Source of the DNA: a bacterium
Lineage (GTDB): Bacteria; Spirochaetota; Leptospiria; Leptospirales; Leptonemataceae
DNA: 64,000 nt
Reading direction: 5' to 3'
Assembly (NCBI GenBank): GCA_024742665.1
Contig: JANSYA010000001.1
Coordinates: 696,425-760,424, forward strand
The notes below the pieces were generated by a model that had not been told where the DNA came from, ran no database searches, and saw only the letters and a program-made list of their open reading frames with translations. Positions 25,784 to 34,272 of this stretch are shown piece after piece (position 1 is the first letter of the stretch; every line of letters begins with the position of its first letter). Position numbers and translations under genes: made by a program.

Positions 25784-26530
25784 ATGCGTCTAATGCCCAT
25801 GACCTCGAAATATCCGTCTCTGTCCTCGCGATCTCGCGGCCTGGTCCGCCTCCTGAAAATCTGCCTGGCCGCCGTTTTGTGCGCCGCGGCGCTGCCGGCC
25901 TGCTCCAGCCTGGATTTGCAGGTCCAGCAGGAAGTCCGCGAATACAAAGGCATATACAAAATCGCCGTGCTGCCCTTTCAAATCGAAGACGGTGAGTGGG
26001 GCGAAGAATTCGCCTCGGCGGTCGGACTGCATCTGGCGCGCATCGGCCGTTTTGTTCAAGTGGAGCGAGCCGCGCTTTCGCGCATTCTGGACGAGCAGCG
26101 CTTCGCTGAGTCCGGTCTGGTCGACAACGAAACGCGCAAAAAGATCGGCCAGCTAACCGGCGCTGATTTGATCTTAACCGGCGTCGGTAAGTCCTTGAAA
26201 TACGACCGTTTCGGCCGAACCTATACGAACCTGGTGGATACCGCGACGATCACCGCGATCGACGTTCAGACCGGTCGGCATCTGTTCACATTTCGCAAGG
26301 CGCCTGGCAGCGCCTGGGACTGGCGCTATCGGGCGAAATATATTATGGGGCTGACTTTGATCTGGGATCGGGACGACGTGCTGGTCGACAGCTCGAAGTA
26401 CGACGACCTGGCGTATCAGTTTTCCGTACGCATGGATGAATCCTTCGCGAAGCAGGAAAAAGCGCCCGCGAAAGACGGAGAAGAAGCGGAGGCCGAAGAA
26501 GGCGGTCTCTGGAGCCTCTGGCCATTCTGA
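25784..26530 (+). CDS. CsgG-like / penicillin-binding-protein-activator-like lipoprotein
   Basis: The 248-residue protein has a signal ending in ALPAC|S. The mature part (KIAVLPFQIEDGEWGEEFASAVGLHLARIGRFVQVERAALSRILDEQ, then GADLILTGVG) follows the CsgG/LpoB-type fold: a first strand of IAVLPF type, a helix, then VERxxLxxILxEQ and a G(A)D.ILxG strand. Such lipoproteins sit at the outer membrane in secretion or as enzyme activators; the partner is unknown. It is coupled to the DUF2937 gene upstream, and its C-terminus is a Glu-rich tail. Confidence 0.78.
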   Translation: MRLMPMTSKYPSLSSRSRGLVRLLKICLAAVLCAAALPACSSLDLQVQQEVREYKGIYKIAVLPFQIEDGEWGEEFASAVGLHLARIGRFVQVERAALSRILDEQRFAESGLVDNETRKKIGQLTGADLILTGVGKSLKYDRFGRTYTNLVDTATITAIDVQTGRHLFTFRKAPGSAWDWRYRAKYIMGLTLIWDRDDVLVDSSKYDDLAYQFSVRMDESFAKQEKAPAKDGEEAEAEEGGLWSLWPF

Positions 26531-26576
26531 CAGTCATGCGATAGGCTCGTTTCGCACTGTCGCGCTAAGCTGAATT

Positions 26577-27779
26577 TCAATCCGGGAGCGGCGCGCTTTT
26601 CTTCGCCCGGCGCGCGCCTTTCTGCTCCTCGGCTTTCGTGAGCGAAGGCAAAATCGTCGTTCGCTTTTGAATCGCGCGGCTGCGGTAATAAAAATCAACC
26701 CGCCGATGCAGGCGCAGGATCCAGCCCGAGGCCCGCGATATCATGCCCGCCAGAAAAACCGCCACCGACGATACGGTGGCTACGAGCGCCGAAGCGGCTT
26801 TGATGACCGAGTCCAGTTTGGAATCCACCGTGATCGGCAGTTCCGTCTGAATGTACTGCGTCGTCGGGCGTAGAGATTCCATCAGCCAGCCGCCCAGGCG
26901 AAATTGCTCCATCAATGCGGGCACGCTCCACAGCAGAGTCCAGAAAGCGCAGAGGCCGACGATAACCAATGCGGTCGTACTGAGATACGCGATCCGCTGC
27001 ACGCGATTGCGCATGTCCAGGTTCAGAAAAATTTCCGGCGGCCTGCGCCCGAACAGAGTGTCGCGCCAGATCGTCATCTGTCCTTCGAGGCCGGATTTAT
27101 CCGGGTTAAAGCGATCCATTTTCGCGACTCTTTCGCCGATCGCCCAGTGTTGCAGCGAGTGCCGAACCGTTTCGATCCAGTATTCAGGCAGGTGCTCGCG
27201 CAGACTTTCGAGCCTTTCGATTGTGTGTCGAATGCGATAGCTTCGCAAGCTTCGCCCGTACTCTTTGGGCTGTTGATCCGAAGCGATTCCGTGTCCGGCC
27301 CAATAGGTTAAGGCGAAACTTCCGCCGTACGCGAAGGCGCGGGCCGCTTCTTCGTCGATCAGGCTCAGTTGCAGTTCCGCATCGCGACCCCAGTCGTCGA
27401 GTTGACCGTGCAGCTCCAGTCGCTTTTCCGGCGCGAGCCCGGCGGCGAGCCGATCCCGTAACTCCGTGTTCAGAGGCATGGGTGGCTTCGGCAGTCCCAG
27501 CTGCTGCGCCTGCGCGTGAAACTGGCCGGCGGTGCGAAAGATCTGATAGTATTTGCTTTCGTCGGAAGGTTCGGTAAAACCGAAGCGGCTATCCGCATCC
27601 GCTTTCGGCGGTTTGGGTTTCCGATTGATCGGTGATTTCAGTCGCGAATAGGATTCCACGGCAAGGTAACCCAGGCGAAAGGCCTGCAGAACGACGTCCG
27701 CCGATTTCGATCGGACGGACGGGGCTTCAGCTTTTTCCGCGCTGCTCGATTTCGCGAAATTATTTTCATACGTCGCCAT
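26577..27779 (-). CDS. Hypothetical membrane protein, family not recognised
   Basis: The 400-residue protein starts with a Ser/Ala/Lys-rich segment. A helical soluble region (about 70-240, with LELHGQLDDWGRDAELQLSLIDEEAARAFAYGGSFALTYWAGHG) follows, then two membrane segments around residues 265-285 and 330-355, and a basic tail. I see no catalytic motif. Charge distribution and third-position GC look like those of a genuine gene. It is convergent with the CsgG-like gene. I do not recognise it. Confidence 0.6.
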   Translation of the reverse strand: MATYENNFAKSSSAEKAEAPSVRSKSADVVLQAFRLGYLAVESYSRLKSPINRKPKPPKADADSRFGFTEPSDESKYYQIFRTAGQFHAQAQQLGLPKPPMPLNTELRDRLAAGLAPEKRLELHGQLDDWGRDAELQLSLIDEEAARAFAYGGSFALTYWAGHGIASDQQPKEYGRSLRSYRIRHTIERLESLREHLPEYWIETVRHSLQHWAIGERVAKMDRFNPDKSGLEGQMTIWRDTLFGRRPPEIFLNLDMRNRVQRIAYLSTTALVIVGLCAFWTLLWSVPALMEQFRLGGWLMESLRPTTQYIQTELPITVDSKLDSVIKAASALVATVSSVAVFLAGMISRASGWILRLHRRVDFYYRSRAIQKRTTILPSLTKAEEQKGARRAKKSAPLPD

Positions 27780-27851
27780 GCACGGTCATAGAAATCCGGC
27801 CGCTCAGAAATTTCAAAGCAAATCGTAAACATAGTTTCGCTTTATAGCAAA

Positions 27852-29213
27852 CTAAGCAATGGGATTTTCGCCGGTCAATATGTCGGGATTGCGCACGCCG
27901 AACATTTGATACACCGTCGACGCGATGGCGAATGGTTCGTACTCGACGCTGCCGCTGGCCGGCACGGTGAACAGGCGATTGCGGGCCGCGCTGCCGGTTA
28001 GCGTTGTGCGGCCTTCGACCCGACCCAGACGACGATAGGCTGTGCCGCCCAGAGTCAGCAGGTTTTGATTATTCCCATGGTCCCATCCGCGGCTGTTGTT
28101 CAGGTTTACATTACGGCCGAAGTCACCGTAGACGTTGATCACAATGCGGTTTTCGGTGCCGGTCGCGCGCATATGATCGGAGGCGGCGCGCAGGGCTTCC
28201 ATCACCCTGGTCATATTCGTGGTATAGGTGTTGATCGCGTCGGAGTGGGCGTCCCAACCGCCGATGCCGCCGTTGCCCACGCTGATAAAACGCGTCGTCG
28301 GATTATTCACGGCGATCTGCATCGCGGAGCGCAGACGATCCGCCATGGGATTGTTGGCCGGATATGTGACGCCGCCGGGCAGGGGCAGGGTGCGCAGATT
28401 CGTAATGAAATTCGAAACGCTCCGCCGCCGTTGAAAGAACTCCGCGGTTCGCTGTAAATCGGTATAGGTCGGTCGCGTCTGCACATGATGCGCTGTGACC
28501 GTATTCGCGAGATCTTCCAGGCGCGCGCTGTTGGCGGAGCTCAGGTTGCCGTTCGCGCGCTGTTCGTACGGATTACTGAGATTGCGACCGTCGAGCGCGA
28601 CCGGACGCAGGCCGCTGGTGAGCTGCAGGTCGGAAGTATCGAAAATTTCGCCGTCGCCTTCGAGGGAAACGAACGGAAAGAGATCGTTGCCGGGGTCGAC
28701 GACGCCGTTGCGATGCAGAATCGCGGCCAGGTTCGCGGCGATACCAGGGCCTTCCGGATTCAGGCCGCCTTTGAGATTCTGGCTGATGCTGCGGCCATGG
28801 GCCCGCGAATTGTCTTTGCGTCTGTGTATGGTGCGATAGACCGACATGCGTCGACTCGAAACCAGATCTTCCATGATCGCGCCGCCGGCCTGTTCCCAGA
28901 AACCGTTCGCGGTCACGCTGACCTGTCCGCCGGGGTAGCTGTTGACCGAAGCCGAAAAGATGTCGCTGCGATTCGTGAAATTCGCTCCGAGCTCGGAAGC
29001 GCCGCCGTACAGAAACACGTTGATGACGGTCGGCATGACGCCCGGTCGCGCGTAGCGTACGGAGTCGATCGTACCCTGGGCGGTGGTCTGGGCGAAGAGC
29101 GGCCGCGGTCCGAAGAGCGAAAGGCCGCCCAGGCCGCCTAAAGTCGCGCCGGCCAACTTTAGAAAATCTCTGCGGGCGATATTGCGGCTGTCTTTGTATT
29201 GTTTGCGTTGCAT
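27852..29213 (-). CDS. DUF1501 family protein with Tat signal
   Basis: The 453-residue protein starts with a twin-arginine signal (RRDFLKLAGATLGGLGG ... PLFAQ). The body has the DUF1501 pattern, a sulfatase/alkaline-phosphatase-like fold: VINVFLYGGASELGANF near the start, GGIGGWDAHSDAI in the middle, then INVYGDFGRNVNLNNSRGWDHGNN. In most bacteria DUF1501 proteins are encoded beside DUF1800 proteins, and here a DUF1800-like lipoprotein lies just upstream on the same strand. The function is unknown. AGGAG lies 10 nt before ATG 29213. It is exported folded by Tat, consistent with a metal cofactor. Confidence 0.85.
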   Translation of the reverse strand: MQRKQYKDSRNIARRDFLKLAGATLGGLGGLSLFGPRPLFAQTTAQGTIDSVRYARPGVMPTVINVFLYGGASELGANFTNRSDIFSASVNSYPGGQVSVTANGFWEQAGGAIMEDLVSSRRMSVYRTIHRRKDNSRAHGRSISQNLKGGLNPEGPGIAANLAAILHRNGVVDPGNDLFPFVSLEGDGEIFDTSDLQLTSGLRPVALDGRNLSNPYEQRANGNLSSANSARLEDLANTVTAHHVQTRPTYTDLQRTAEFFQRRRSVSNFITNLRTLPLPGGVTYPANNPMADRLRSAMQIAVNNPTTRFISVGNGGIGGWDAHSDAINTYTTNMTRVMEALRAASDHMRATGTENRIVINVYGDFGRNVNLNNSRGWDHGNNQNLLTLGGTAYRRLGRVEGRTTLTGSAARNRLFTVPASGSVEYEPFAIASTVYQMFGVRNPDILTGENPIA

Positions 29214-29313
29214 GATATTCGTGCTCCTGTAATTCGTGCGATCTTTGTTTTTGATCTATGATGTTTGCGCTGTAACTACGTAGCGTTTGCGCTGCGTTTG
29301 CATTCAGCTGCTT

Positions 29314-30873
29314 TCAAAACACCGCCGGATAGGTATAGAGTTCCGGCAGGCGGCTGAAATAATCTAAAGCGATCGAGGTCACCCGATCTTTATTACGGGC
29401 GATGGTAAAACCCTGGTCGGCGATGATTTCCTGCAGGGTCGCCAGCTCCTGGGGATAGGGTTCGCGCTCGACAATCGACAGAAACAGGAAGCGCAGGTAT
29501 TCGCCGTCGGCGACGGGAGCGTTCATCAGTTCCGAAGACCAGCCGCCGTCGTTCGGGTTATTCGGATCGCGCTTTTGGTCTAAGGCGCCGCTTTCGCGCA
29601 GACGCGTATGGTGGTGCGCCAGCGAAAGCGAGTCGACGGGGGCCGGACGTTCGCGGCCCAGTTTTAATTCGAATACTTCCTGGCGCATATCGGCCATGCG
29701 ATTCGGCAGATCGCGAAAGAAATTCGACGGCGCGCTCCAGCCGGTCTTCGCGCGAAAATTATAAAAGCTCTCTTCGAAGTAGCGACCCCGCTCCGCGGTC
29801 AGTAAGTACGAACGAGAATTCAGAATCGTTAAGAAAATATCGCGGTAGGTTACCGGCTTGCGCAATAGAATCCAGAGGGCCATGTCGCGCTGTTCGGCCT
29901 CCGTGAGCTGCGGGAAAAATCTCTGGATCAATACGAAGCCGGCGACGCCCGGAACCAGATCGTGGTTGGCGACCGTCGCGTAAAAATCTTCGCAGCTGGT
30001 AATCGCCTGGCCGGGACGCGCCAGAGCCAGCAGCTGCGGCTCCGTATTCGCGTTGCCGCCGATCACCAGTTCGTTGTCGCGATTCAAAGACCAGTTCTGG
30101 CAGGCTTTCGAGGCCTTCGGCACGTCTTCGTCGTGGAAGTGGCCGTTATAGATTTCCATCATCTCGCGGGTGTTGTCTTCCGGACTGCGAAAGCGGCGCC
30201 AGTTTTCTTGAGACACCATGTGTTCATACAGGATTTCGCGAATCGGACGGTCGGCGCTGATGCCCCGCAGCAGGCGTTGAAAGACGCGATCCATGTCTTC
30301 GTCTTCGACGGAGTCCAGCTCGCGGCCCGGCGAATACTGCACCGAGTTGAGCAGCACGTAGGTCATCCAGATGTCGAAACGATCTTTCGTTACGGGAAAG
30401 TGGTGGAACTGCGCCAGGGGCCGACCCTGCGCGGCTTCGCGAAAGCTGTTCGCCGCGACTTCGCCGTCGAAACGCACGCGTTCCTCGGGGCGAAGATTTC
30501 GGTGCATGCGCAGATTGACGCCGGTCATAAAGTTCGCGTACTTGGGTTTGAGCACGCGGTTATCCAGTCCGTTCTCGACGTCGAAAAGTTTATCGAGGGA
30601 GATGCCGCTGTACATGCTGCCGAGCATGCGATTCGCCACGCGATATTTTTGTTCGTTCGGTAGAATCGAAAAATCGTAATCGGTGAGCGGAGCCAACGGA
30701 TCGGCCATGATCAAAAACCACAGCAGCATCATCGGCTGGTTATGATCGATCTCGCGCTGGTTGGCGCAGGCCACGCTGCCGGTCGCCAGTGCGATCAGCA
30801 GGGCGGCCATCGTCGTGGTCCGGGTCAGCCGGATCAGTTTTTGGGCTACAGTGCGGTGAATCGTCGTCTTCAT
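29314..30873 (-). CDS. DUF1800/DUF1549-like lipoprotein, partner of the DUF1501 protein
   Basis: From ATG 30873 the protein has about 519 residues. The signal ends in ATGSVAC|A, a lipobox. The body is long, mostly helical and rich in aromatic and charged residues. It contains RPIREILYEHMVSQENWR, 'LALARPGQAITSCEDFY', YRDIFLTILNSRSYLLT and a C-terminal EPYPQELATLQEIIADQG helix. This resembles the helical proteins of the DUF1549/DUF1585/DUF1800 group that pair with DUF1501. I rely on that layout and the neighbour more than on a single motif. The gap to the DUF1501 gene is 100 bp. Confidence 0.65.
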   Translation of the reverse strand: MKTTIHRTVAQKLIRLTRTTTMAALLIALATGSVACANQREIDHNQPMMLLWFLIMADPLAPLTDYDFSILPNEQKYRVANRMLGSMYSGISLDKLFDVENGLDNRVLKPKYANFMTGVNLRMHRNLRPEERVRFDGEVAANSFREAAQGRPLAQFHHFPVTKDRFDIWMTYVLLNSVQYSPGRELDSVEDEDMDRVFQRLLRGISADRPIREILYEHMVSQENWRRFRSPEDNTREMMEIYNGHFHDEDVPKASKACQNWSLNRDNELVIGGNANTEPQLLALARPGQAITSCEDFYATVANHDLVPGVAGFVLIQRFFPQLTEAEQRDMALWILLRKPVTYRDIFLTILNSRSYLLTAERGRYFEESFYNFRAKTGWSAPSNFFRDLPNRMADMRQEVFELKLGRERPAPVDSLSLAHHHTRLRESGALDQKRDPNNPNDGGWSSELMNAPVADGEYLRFLFLSIVEREPYPQELATLQEIIADQGFTIARNKDRVTSIALDYFSRLPELYTYPAVF

Positions 30874-31084
30874 TTGCACTGTAATTGCAGATCCCGTGCC
30901 AGGCGCTGATTACGCGATTTTGCGTTATTATTATTCCAGTTTCGGCGAAATGACTTCTTTCGGCGCCGCTGGATCTGATATGAATTTATAGCAGTGATGC
31001 ATTTCGGCACCAATTCTGCGCTCTAATGGGATCTGATACCGTCGTCGGGCCGCGGCCGAGGGTCGCGGTCTTCTGGCCGGGTAC

Positions 31085-31111
31085 AAAAAAAGCCGGGGCG
31101 CTGGCCCCGGC
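31085..31111 (-). terminator. Rho-independent terminator of the VWA lipoprotein gene
   Basis: Read on the minus strand: an 8-bp perfect GC stem (GCCGGGGC / GCCCCGGC) with loop CAGC, followed at once by seven T. It lies 80 bp after the stop codon of the VWA gene. The surrounding gene-free stretch (30880-31190) holds nothing else I can identify. Confidence 0.88.
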
Positions 31112-31190
31112 AGATTATCAAGAGGAGGAATCGTGTTCTAAAATTCAGAGGCGAGCGGCTGCTTTTCGCCGCCCGCGATGGAACGATCGT

Positions 31191-32816
31191 TTATTGAAAG
31201 CGAGTGTAGCTGACCGCGATGGCCGCGCCCGGCGCCGGTAAGGATCCACCGGCGAAGACGATGCTGTTGCCCGCGGCGTCGTAGCTGAAGCCGTCCGTCG
31301 CGTTGCGGGGGACGCTCGCGCCGTCGACGCTCACGCTGATCGAGCTGGATACCGGCGCATGCTGGAGCACGTATTCGCTGGCCTTGCCCGCTGTTTGAGC
31401 GGCGATCGCTTCGAGCACCGGCGAGTAGTCGGTGTTGCAGATGCTGGAAGAGCTGCCGCCGGTCGCCGCCGCCAGGTTATAGTAGGAAGGATCCGCGTTG
31501 TTCGATGACCCTGCGGACGGTCCGCCGCTTACGCCGCTGGAGCAGGTGCCCGGCTGGCCGCTGGCGTTCAATCCGATGATCGAATAGACCGCCACATCAT
31601 TGGTCAGGAAGACGTTGTCCGTGAAGTCGAAGGCGGTGCCGCCGGTGCAGGGCGGCGAACCCGATACGCGGCGGCCGCCGGTATAGCAGGCGTAGTGATC
31701 GCCTTCGTCGCTCAGCATGATAACGGTCAGAGTCGAGTCGGTGCGGGGATAGCCGGCCGTGCCCAGAGATCCGCCGCCGAGTAAAGCCTGCTCCGCGAAG
31801 TAGATGCCGCTTTCGGTGCCGCTGCCGCCGAGACCCGTTACATTCGATTGGAACGTCGTCTTATCGTCGGTAAAGTCGCCGCCTTTCAAGCTCGCGCTGT
31901 CGGTGGTGATGACGCCGATGCGAAAGTCGAGGCCGGTCTGGGTCATGCGGTCAAAGAAATTCGCCGCGTTCGCCGCGACAGCGTCCTGCTCCTGACCCAT
32001 CGAGCCTGAGTTGTCGACGACCCACAGAAAGTCGGCCTTTGCGGGAGCGGCGCCGCTGAAGCTGGAGACGCCGGTCATTTGCATATAGCCGGACGGCGCG
32101 GTGTTGCTGCCGTCGAGGAGCGAAGTCAGCGCCGCCTCAGCCGCCGCGTAGCCGTCCGCAGTGCTCACGCCCACGCCGACGATATTGGAATTCGCCGCGC
32201 TATCGTGGCTGATTTGCAGGGTTACGCGAAAGTCGTTCGTCGTCGTTTCGCCGCTTGCGCTGGTCGGCAGAGCCGTGACCGCGCCGCCGTTGACGGTGCC
32301 GATTGCGCCGATCAGGATATTGGAAAGTCCCGTTACGTTGGTCGCTGTCGCTGTCGTCGTTGCGATCTGAACGATCTGCGTTTCGAAGAGCCCGCCGTTC
32401 GCCGCCTGAGAGCTGATGAGATTCACGGTTTGCAGCTGGCTTTCGTTGTTCAAAGCCGCAATGACTTCGCCCGCGAGATCGGAGGCGTTGCCGGCGGTCG
32501 AGCCGACCTGGCTGAAAAAGCCGGCCACTTCCATGTTCGGCTCGGCCGCCTGGTAGGTCAGGCCGTTGAAGTCGCCTTCCGGAGTTTCGCTCGCGTTCAC
32601 CGAATTCGGCAGAACGACCTGCAGTCCGTCGATTTCAACGGAAGATGTTTCTTCCGGCGCAGCTTCGCCGCCGGTGCCGTCGATGATCGCGCCGTTTTCC
32701 CCGAACATGGGGGGAAATAGCAGCAGACCTTCGTCATCGCCGCCGCTGCAAGCGGGCAGAGCGCCGAGGGTCGCGATCGAAAGGGTTATAATAATGTGGG
32801 ATAGCCTGGTGTTCAT
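31191..32816 (-). CDS. VWA-domain lipoprotein
   Basis: The 541-residue protein has a signal ending in LGALPAC|S. Residues of about 255-450 form a von Willebrand A domain with the metal-ion site DFLWVVDNSGSMGQEQ (DxSxS), a downstream Thr (VITTDSASLKGGDFTDD) and VIMLSDEGDHYAC. The region before it is Ser/Thr/Ala-rich beta sequence. A C-terminal domain of about 70 residues (SSSISVSVDGASVPRNATDGF ... IAVSYTRFQ) looks like a small beta sandwich. Two cysteine-containing loops after the metal site may be disulfide-bonded. It is probably exposed on the surface or in the periplasm and may bind a ligand or matrix. A clear terminator follows. Confidence 0.85.
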   Translation of the reverse strand: MNTRLSHIIITLSIATLGALPACSGGDDEGLLLFPPMFGENGAIIDGTGGEAAPEETSSVEIDGLQVVLPNSVNASETPEGDFNGLTYQAAEPNMEVAGFFSQVGSTAGNASDLAGEVIAALNNESQLQTVNLISSQAANGGLFETQIVQIATTTATATNVTGLSNILIGAIGTVNGGAVTALPTSASGETTTNDFRVTLQISHDSAANSNIVGVGVSTADGYAAAEAALTSLLDGSNTAPSGYMQMTGVSSFSGAAPAKADFLWVVDNSGSMGQEQDAVAANAANFFDRMTQTGLDFRIGVITTDSASLKGGDFTDDKTTFQSNVTGLGGSGTESGIYFAEQALLGGGSLGTAGYPRTDSTLTVIMLSDEGDHYACYTGGRRVSGSPPCTGGTAFDFTDNVFLTNDVAVYSIIGLNASGQPGTCSSGVSGGPSAGSSNNADPSYYNLAAATGGSSSSICNTDYSPVLEAIAAQTAGKASEYVLQHAPVSSSISVSVDGASVPRNATDGFSYDAAGNSIVFAGGSLPAPGAAIAVSYTRFQ

Positions 32817-32920
32817 TGCTGTGCTCCGAGTTTTTCTATGTATCTTTAGATACGGAAAAATTTCGGATCAGCAAACAGGCTCAGATGAAGTTTAGCGGGG
32901 GACTTACGCGTGGATAACAA

Positions 32921-32946
32921 TTCGCGCGGGAATTCACCCGCGCGAA
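32921..32946 (-). terminator. Hairpin downstream of a lipoprotein gene, possible terminator
   Basis: A 10-bp perfect stem (TTCGCGCGGG / CCCGCGCGAA) with loop AATTCA lies 30 bp past the stop of the 32976 gene on the minus strand. The following sequence is TTGTTATCC, only moderately T-rich, so termination is plausible but weaker than at 31085. Confidence 0.5.
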
Positions 32947-32975
32947 ACGTTTCTATATTAATCTTAATGATTCCC

Positions 32976-33413
32976 TTACAGGCGCACGAGCTCGCGTTTT
33001 TGCGCGGGACTGCACTCTTTTTCAAGCGTTTCGCCGCTGACGTTCGGCGGGAAAATGAATTCGTACTGAATCAAGGCGTCGCCTTTCTGAGCGGGGCTCA
33101 GACAGATCGTCGTGGCCGCCATGCGATCGCAGGGTTGTTCGACGATCTCGCAGTTCTTCAGAGCGAATTTTCGCATGGTCGTATTGATGTTCGCGTAAAA
33201 ATCCACGCAGGTGTCCGCGATGGTTTTCATGCGGCAACTGCCGACATAAGCAAGGCTTATGTCGCGCCGCTCTTCGACGGTCTTGAGTTTGCGCCGCTGG
33301 ATTTGTTCGGGCGTCGAGCAGCCGGCCAGCAGCGTCGCCGCCAGACCCAGGCCGATGGCGGTCGTCGCCAGGCGCGAAAGAGCGCGCAGATTCGGGGATA
33401 TTAATCGATTCAT
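32976..33413 (-). CDS. Small Cys-containing lipoprotein, unknown family
   Basis: The 145-residue protein has a signal ending in TLLAGC|S. The mature part has six further cysteines (SCRMKTIADTC, NCEIVEQPC, TTIC, EC), likely three disulfides in the periplasm. I do not recognise a family. The gene has its own flanking hairpins: a terminator at 33493-33530 separates it from the Spy-like gene upstream, and a hairpin at 32921 follows it. It is therefore probably monocistronic. Confidence 0.7.
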   Translation of the reverse strand: MNRLISPNLRALSRLATTAIGLGLAATLLAGCSTPEQIQRRKLKTVEERRDISLAYVGSCRMKTIADTCVDFYANINTTMRKFALKNCEIVEQPCDRMAATTICLSPAQKGDALIQYEFIFPPNVSGETLEKECSPAQKRELVRL

Positions 33414-33492
33414 TAAGAGGCAGCATCCCGAGCCTTCGTTGCGCTTGCATGGCGATCATTTTACGAATCTGTGACTGCCGGCCAGGAATCAC

Positions 33493-33530
33493 AAAAAACC
33501 CGGCGCTGGATCGATGAACCAATCGCCGGG
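33493..33530 (-). terminator. Rho-independent terminator of the Spy/CpxP-like gene
   Basis: On the minus strand a 7-bp GC stem (CCCGGCG / CGCCGGG) with an 18-nt loop is followed directly by six T. It lies about 110 bp after the stop of the Spy-like gene and before the next lipoprotein gene. Confidence 0.7.
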
Positions 33531-33567
33531 AAGATGGAAGCTACACTGCTGTAAAATACGACGGAGG

Positions 33568-33623
33568 GCGGAGCGCGCGGGATCAGAACGTGTAGAATGA
33601 CCTGAATGATCCCGGCGCTCCGC
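33568..33623. repeat. Long imperfect inverted repeat behind the Spy-like gene
   Basis: Arms of 17 nt (33568-33584) and 16 nt (33608-33623) pair with a single bulged base around a 23-nt loop. The repeat lies 15 bp after the stop codon, between the gene and its T-run terminator. It may stabilise the 3' end of the mRNA; there is no T-run of its own. Confidence 0.5.
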
Positions 33624-33637
33624 TTTGCAGCGGGGAA

Positions 33638-34075
33638 TTAGAGATCTTCAAGTTTGTCCAGGACGAACTCTTTGACCTCGGCTTTTTGCTCCGCGTTCAG
33701 GAAGCCGTAAAACTCGGCTACGTAGTCAGGAGCCTTCTGGAAGCGCTCGTGTCCGCTTTCCATGCTGGTCTTCACTTCGGCCGCCAGGGCGTTCATATCC
33801 GGTTCCGGCTTTTCAAACTCGGCTTTCAGCTGGCGCATCGTCGCCAGACGGGCCTGGTGAGCTGCTTTGAGATCCACGAGTACCCGGGCCCGCAGGTCCT
33901 GGTACTTCGCCTGCTGTTCGCCGGCCAGATCCAGACGATCCGCCACGTAGTCGAGTTTCTTGATCATACGCTCGGAGCGGTCCTTGCTGAAGTGGCCGCG
34001 ATGTCCGCAGGCTGTGAAGGCCACGGCGCCTGCGATTGCGATGATCGAGAGAAAGGTGATTTTTTTGAATTTCAT
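33638..34075 (-). CDS. Spy/CpxP-like periplasmic lipoprotein
   Basis: I place the start at ATG 34075, since GGAG lies 6 nt upstream; an ATG at 34087 precedes it. The 145-residue product has a signal ending in AVAFTAC|G. The mature part is all helix: RSERMIKKLDYVADRLDLAGEQQAKYQDLRARVL, a middle helix, and FYGFLNAEQKAEVKEFVLDKL. Two helix pairs each with an 'L...Q..k' repeat are the Spy/CpxP (LTXXQ-related) layout: a periplasmic chaperone or stress sensor that feeds back on a Cpx-type kinase. It is divergent from a response-regulator/kinase pair, exactly the cpxP-cpxRA arrangement, with CpxR-type boxes between. Confidence 0.84.
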   Translation of the reverse strand: MKFKKITFLSIIAIAGAVAFTACGHRGHFSKDRSERMIKKLDYVADRLDLAGEQQAKYQDLRARVLVDLKAAHQARLATMRQLKAEFEKPEPDMNALAAEVKTSMESGHERFQKAPDYVAEFYGFLNAEQKAEVKEFVLDKLEDL

Positions 34076-34196
34076 TTTAGTCTCCATTTAAAGTTCGAAT
34101 AGAATTGCGGCGATTGTCCGCCGCGGTTTCTGTGGAATAGCATACTCGATTGTCCGGAAAAACTGTTGTCTGGATGTAAATTGAGGCGGGGCGCTT

Positions 34197-34243
34197 TGTA
34201 AATTTCTGTAAATTCCGCCCCGGCCGATTTACAGAAATTTACA
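34197..34243. promoter_or_regulatory. Paired inverted CpxR-type boxes (GTAAA-N5-GTAAA)
   Basis: Two perfect 17-bp inverted arms (34197-34213 and 34227-34243) are separated by 13 bp. Each arm contains GTAAATTTCTGTAAA, matching the E. coli CpxR consensus GTAAA-N5-GTAAA exactly, one copy on each strand. A further TGTAAAT half-site lies at 34175-34181. The pair ends 29 bp before the response regulator start and lies 122 bp upstream of the Spy-like start, so it probably controls both directions. Confidence 0.82.
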
Positions 34244-34272
34244 GGCGATCGGCCGTCGCGCTGCTAACAACT

